DNA of 55,306 bases from Burkholderiales bacterium (lineage in GTDB: Bacteria > Pseudomonadota > Gammaproteobacteria > Burkholderiales > Burkholderiaceae_C). The notes under the pieces are model-generated. The model was given only the letters and a program-made list of their open reading frames with translations. It had not been told where the DNA came from and did not search any database. The stretch is from assembly GCA_947377275.1 (NCBI GenBank), contig CANCFV010000012.1:1-55306 (forward strand). The letters run 5' to 3'. Position numbers and translations under genes: made by a program. Positions 53,315 to 55,306 of this stretch are shown here, one piece after another; the first letter of the stretch is position 1; each line of letters starts with the position of its first letter.

Positions 53315-55306
53315 TCAGTCTTGCAAGGCGCGCGAGACGATTTCGCGCACGTCGTCCGACAGGTCGGTGCGCGCTGCCACGCGGGCAATGGCTTCGTGGG
53401 CGGCCGAGCGGTAAGGCTCTGCCAAGCGACGCCAGTGGTCCAGGGCGCGAGCCAGGCGGGACGCGAGCTGCGGGTTGATCGGGTCGATCTCAATGACGCG
53501 GTCTGCCCAGAACACGTAGCCCGCAGCGTCCGCGCGGTGGAAGGCGGCAGGGTTGCTTTGGCACAGCGCCATCAACAGGCTGCGCGCGCGGTTGGGCGTG
53601 CGCAGTGTGAAGTCGGGGTGCTGCGTCAGGGCTTTGGCGCTCGCAAAAACCTTGCCGTCCTTTTCAGGAGCGGCGGCTTGCAGCGTGAACCACTTGTCGA
53701 TCACCAGCGCCTCGGCCTTGAACTGGGCATGGAAGCGCTCCAGCGCCTGCGCAGCCAAGTCGGCATGGCTGTTGACCAGGGCTGCCAGGGCGCCCAGTCG
53801 GTCGGTCATGTTGTTGGCGTCTTTGAAGCGCTGCAGGGCCTTGCCCGCCCACACAGGGTTGTGGCTCGCCGAGGCGTCCAGCACCAGCATGCCCAGGGCC
53901 AGGTTGCACAAAGCACGGCGGCCGGAACTCACCGAGTCGGGCGAGTAACCGCCGTTGTCTTGGTGGCTCTCGTAGGCCCACACCCAGTCGTCGTGCAGGG
54001 CATGCGCCAGCTGCAGCTTCATGGCTTCGCGGGCCGCGTGGATGCGTTGCGGGTCGACCACGTGGAGCTGCTCGGCCACATAGGCTTCGCTGGGCAGGGT
54101 CAGCACGAGGTCTTTGAACGCAGCGTCCAGATCAGGGTTGCGCAGCACATCGCGCAAGGCGTGCACGAAGCGTGCGTCCAGCTCAGCTTGAGCCTGGCCG
54201 GTGACGGCCGCCAGCAAGCGGCGCAGGGCCAGCTTTTGGGCGGCTTCCCAGCGGTTGAAGGGGTCGCTGTCGTGGCTCAGCAAGGTGAACAGCGCGTCGT
54301 CGCTGAGCTCAGCCTCCAGCACCACAGGCGCAGAGAAGCCGCGCAACAACGAAGGCACCGGCTCAACGGGCACGTGCACAAAGGTGAAGGTTTGGGTGTA
54401 CTCGCTCAGCACCAGCACTGTATCGTGGCCCAGCGGGTTGAGCTGGCCTTCGAGGTGAAGGTTGATGTGGCGACCATCCACGCCCACCAGGCCCATGGCC
54501 ACGGGGATCACGTAAGCGTACTTGGCAGGCTGGCCCGGCGTGGGCAGGCTGTGCTGGTTGAGCGTGAGCGTGTAGGTTTGGTTGGCGGCGTCGTACTGAC
54601 CTTGGGCCGTGACGCGGGGCGTGCCCGCTTGGGCATACCAGTTCTTGAACTGGTAGAGCTTGGCGTTGAGGTCAGAGTGCGGGTTGGCGTCGGCAATGGC
54701 CTGAGCGAAGTCGTCGCAGGTCACGGCTTGGCCATCGTGGCGATCGAAGTACAGCTTCATGCCAGCCGCAAAGCCCGCTTCGCCCACCAGGGTGTGCATC
54801 ATGCGCACCACTTCGGCACCCTTTTCGTACACGGTGGCCGTGTAGAAATTGTCGATCGCCATGTAGCTGTCAGGCCGCACAGGGTGGGCCATCGGGCCCG
54901 CGTCCTCAGGGAACTGCAACTGGCGCAGGGTGCGCACGTCTTCGATGCGCTTCACAGCCCGGGCGCTGGTGCTGCCGGCCATGTCTTGGCTGAACTGCTG
55001 GTCGCGGAAGACGGTCAGGCCTTCTTTGAGCGAGAGCTGGAACCAGTCACGGCACGTGACGCGGTTGCCCGTCCAGTTGTGGAAGTACTCGTGCGCGACC
55101 ACGCTTTCGACGTTGCCGAAATCAACGTCGGTGGCGGTGGCGGGATTGGCCAGAACGAACTTCGTGTTGAAGATGTTCAGGCCCTTGTTCTCCATGGCGC
55201 CCATGTTGAAGTCGCTCACGGCGACGATCATGAAGCGCTCCAGGTCCAGGCTCAGGCCGAACTTGGCTTCGTCCCACGCAATCGACGCGATCAGCGAGTT
55301 CATCGC
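53315..55306 (-). CDS. pepN: Aminopeptidase N (N-terminus outside window)
   Basis: This is the last 663 codons of a M1-family zinc aminopeptidase; the start lies beyond the right edge. The catalytic zinc motif HEYFHNWTGNRVT is intact (HExxH with the downstream glutamate in KEGLTVF), and the GAMENKGL substrate-binding motif lies just before it. The C-terminal helical domain, with ARALDHWRRLAEPYR, is typical of the proteobacterial PepN form. It removes N-terminal residues from peptides in the cytoplasm. Confidence 0.95.
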   Translation of the reverse strand, partial: AMNSLIASIAWDEAKFGLSLDLERFMIVAVSDFNMGAMENKGLNIFNTKFVLANPATATDVDFGNVESVVAHEYFHNWTGNRVTCRDWFQLSLKEGLTVFRDQQFSQDMAGSTSARAVKRIEDVRTLRQLQFPEDAGPMAHPVRPDSYMAIDNFYTATVYEKGAEVVRMMHTLVGEAGFAAGMKLYFDRHDGQAVTCDDFAQAIADANPHSDLNAKLYQFKNWYAQAGTPRVTAQGQYDAANQTYTLTLNQHSLPTPGQPAKYAYVIPVAMGLVGVDGRHINLHLEGQLNPLGHDTVLVLSEYTQTFTFVHVPVEPVPSLLRGFSAPVVLEAELSDDALFTLLSHDSDPFNRWEAAQKLALRRLLAAVTGQAQAELDARFVHALRDVLRNPDLDAAFKDLVLTLPSEAYVAEQLHVVDPQRIHAAREAMKLQLAHALHDDWVWAYESHQDNGGYSPDSVSSGRRALCNLALGMLVLDASASHNPVWAGKALQRFKDANNMTDRLGALAALVNSHADLAAQALERFHAQFKAEALVIDKWFTLQAAAPEKDGKVFASAKALTQHPDFTLRTPNRARSLLMALCQSNPAAFHRADAAGYVFWADRVIEIDPINPQLASRLARALDHWRRLAEPYRSAAHEAIARVAARTDLSDDVREIVSRALQD

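Overview
The window is high-GC chromosomal DNA of a betaproteobacterium, most likely Burkholderiales (Comamonadaceae or a close relative). The basis is the gene content: Entner-Doudoroff cluster with a glucokinase/RpiR-type regulator fusion, a BktB-type thiolase, an XrtA-type polysaccharide deacetylase, class I FBPase and PepN. I saw no insertion sequence, prophage, CRISPR array or rRNA. All calls come from reading the sequence; no database search was run.

Layout. 1-1159: end of ppiB, then lpxH. 1211-4237: a FabR/DesT-type TetR repressor divergent from a ferredoxin-NAD(P)H reductase plus acyl desaturase pair, with a palindrome in the shared promoter region. 4242-12168: glucose catabolism. zwf-pgl-glk run left and edd-eda run right from a 150-bp control region with a strong HexR-like operator inside the edd promoter. 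A convergent gene encodes a glucokinase-like domain fused to a HexR/RpiR regulator; its kinase half has lost the standard phosphate- and sugar-binding motifs, while an intact Glk lies 5 kb away. 12349-19564: a GT1 glycosyltransferase, then a MacA/MacB-like four-gene ABC system and a lipoprotein-like alpha/beta hydrolase. 19569-21502: a bacterial BAHD-type acyltransferase coupled to an isoprenylcysteine methyltransferase-like membrane protein. 21737-22921: bktB, ending in a good terminator. 22996-28003: a TetR regulator, RND adaptor and RND pump operon. 28067-30890: alpha/beta hydrolase, small lipoprotein, and a DnaQ/GIY-YIG nuclease fusion.

31187-52152 is an exopolysaccharide region, the main accessory-type block. 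Its left arm is a tightly coupled seven-gene run (GT2, an unknown deacetylase-like protein, three GT4 enzymes, a CapK-like adenylate-forming enzyme and a NodB deacetylase). Then come a leftward surface lipoprotein with a Pro-Ala linker and probable beta-helix, a tandem alpha/beta hydrolase, an acyltransferase-3 O-acetylase, an O-antigen ligase/polymerase-like protein, a Wzx-like flippase, a second NodB protein, a methyltransferase-like/APH-kinase fusion, a GT2, a tRNA-Thr(CGT) and an XrtA-type deacetylase. Together they could assemble, flip, polymerise, deacetylate and acylate a polysaccharide. No initiating sugar-phosphate transferase, chain-length regulator, outer-membrane export protein, exosortase or PEP-CTERM substrate is visible, so the locus is split or extends elsewhere. 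The window closes with fbp and the 3' part of pepN, both leftward.

The most unusual items are the degenerate kinase-regulator fusion, the BAHD-type acyltransferase, the tandem hydrolase whose first domain has Arg at the nucleophile position, and the methyltransferase-like/APH fusion in the polysaccharide locus.
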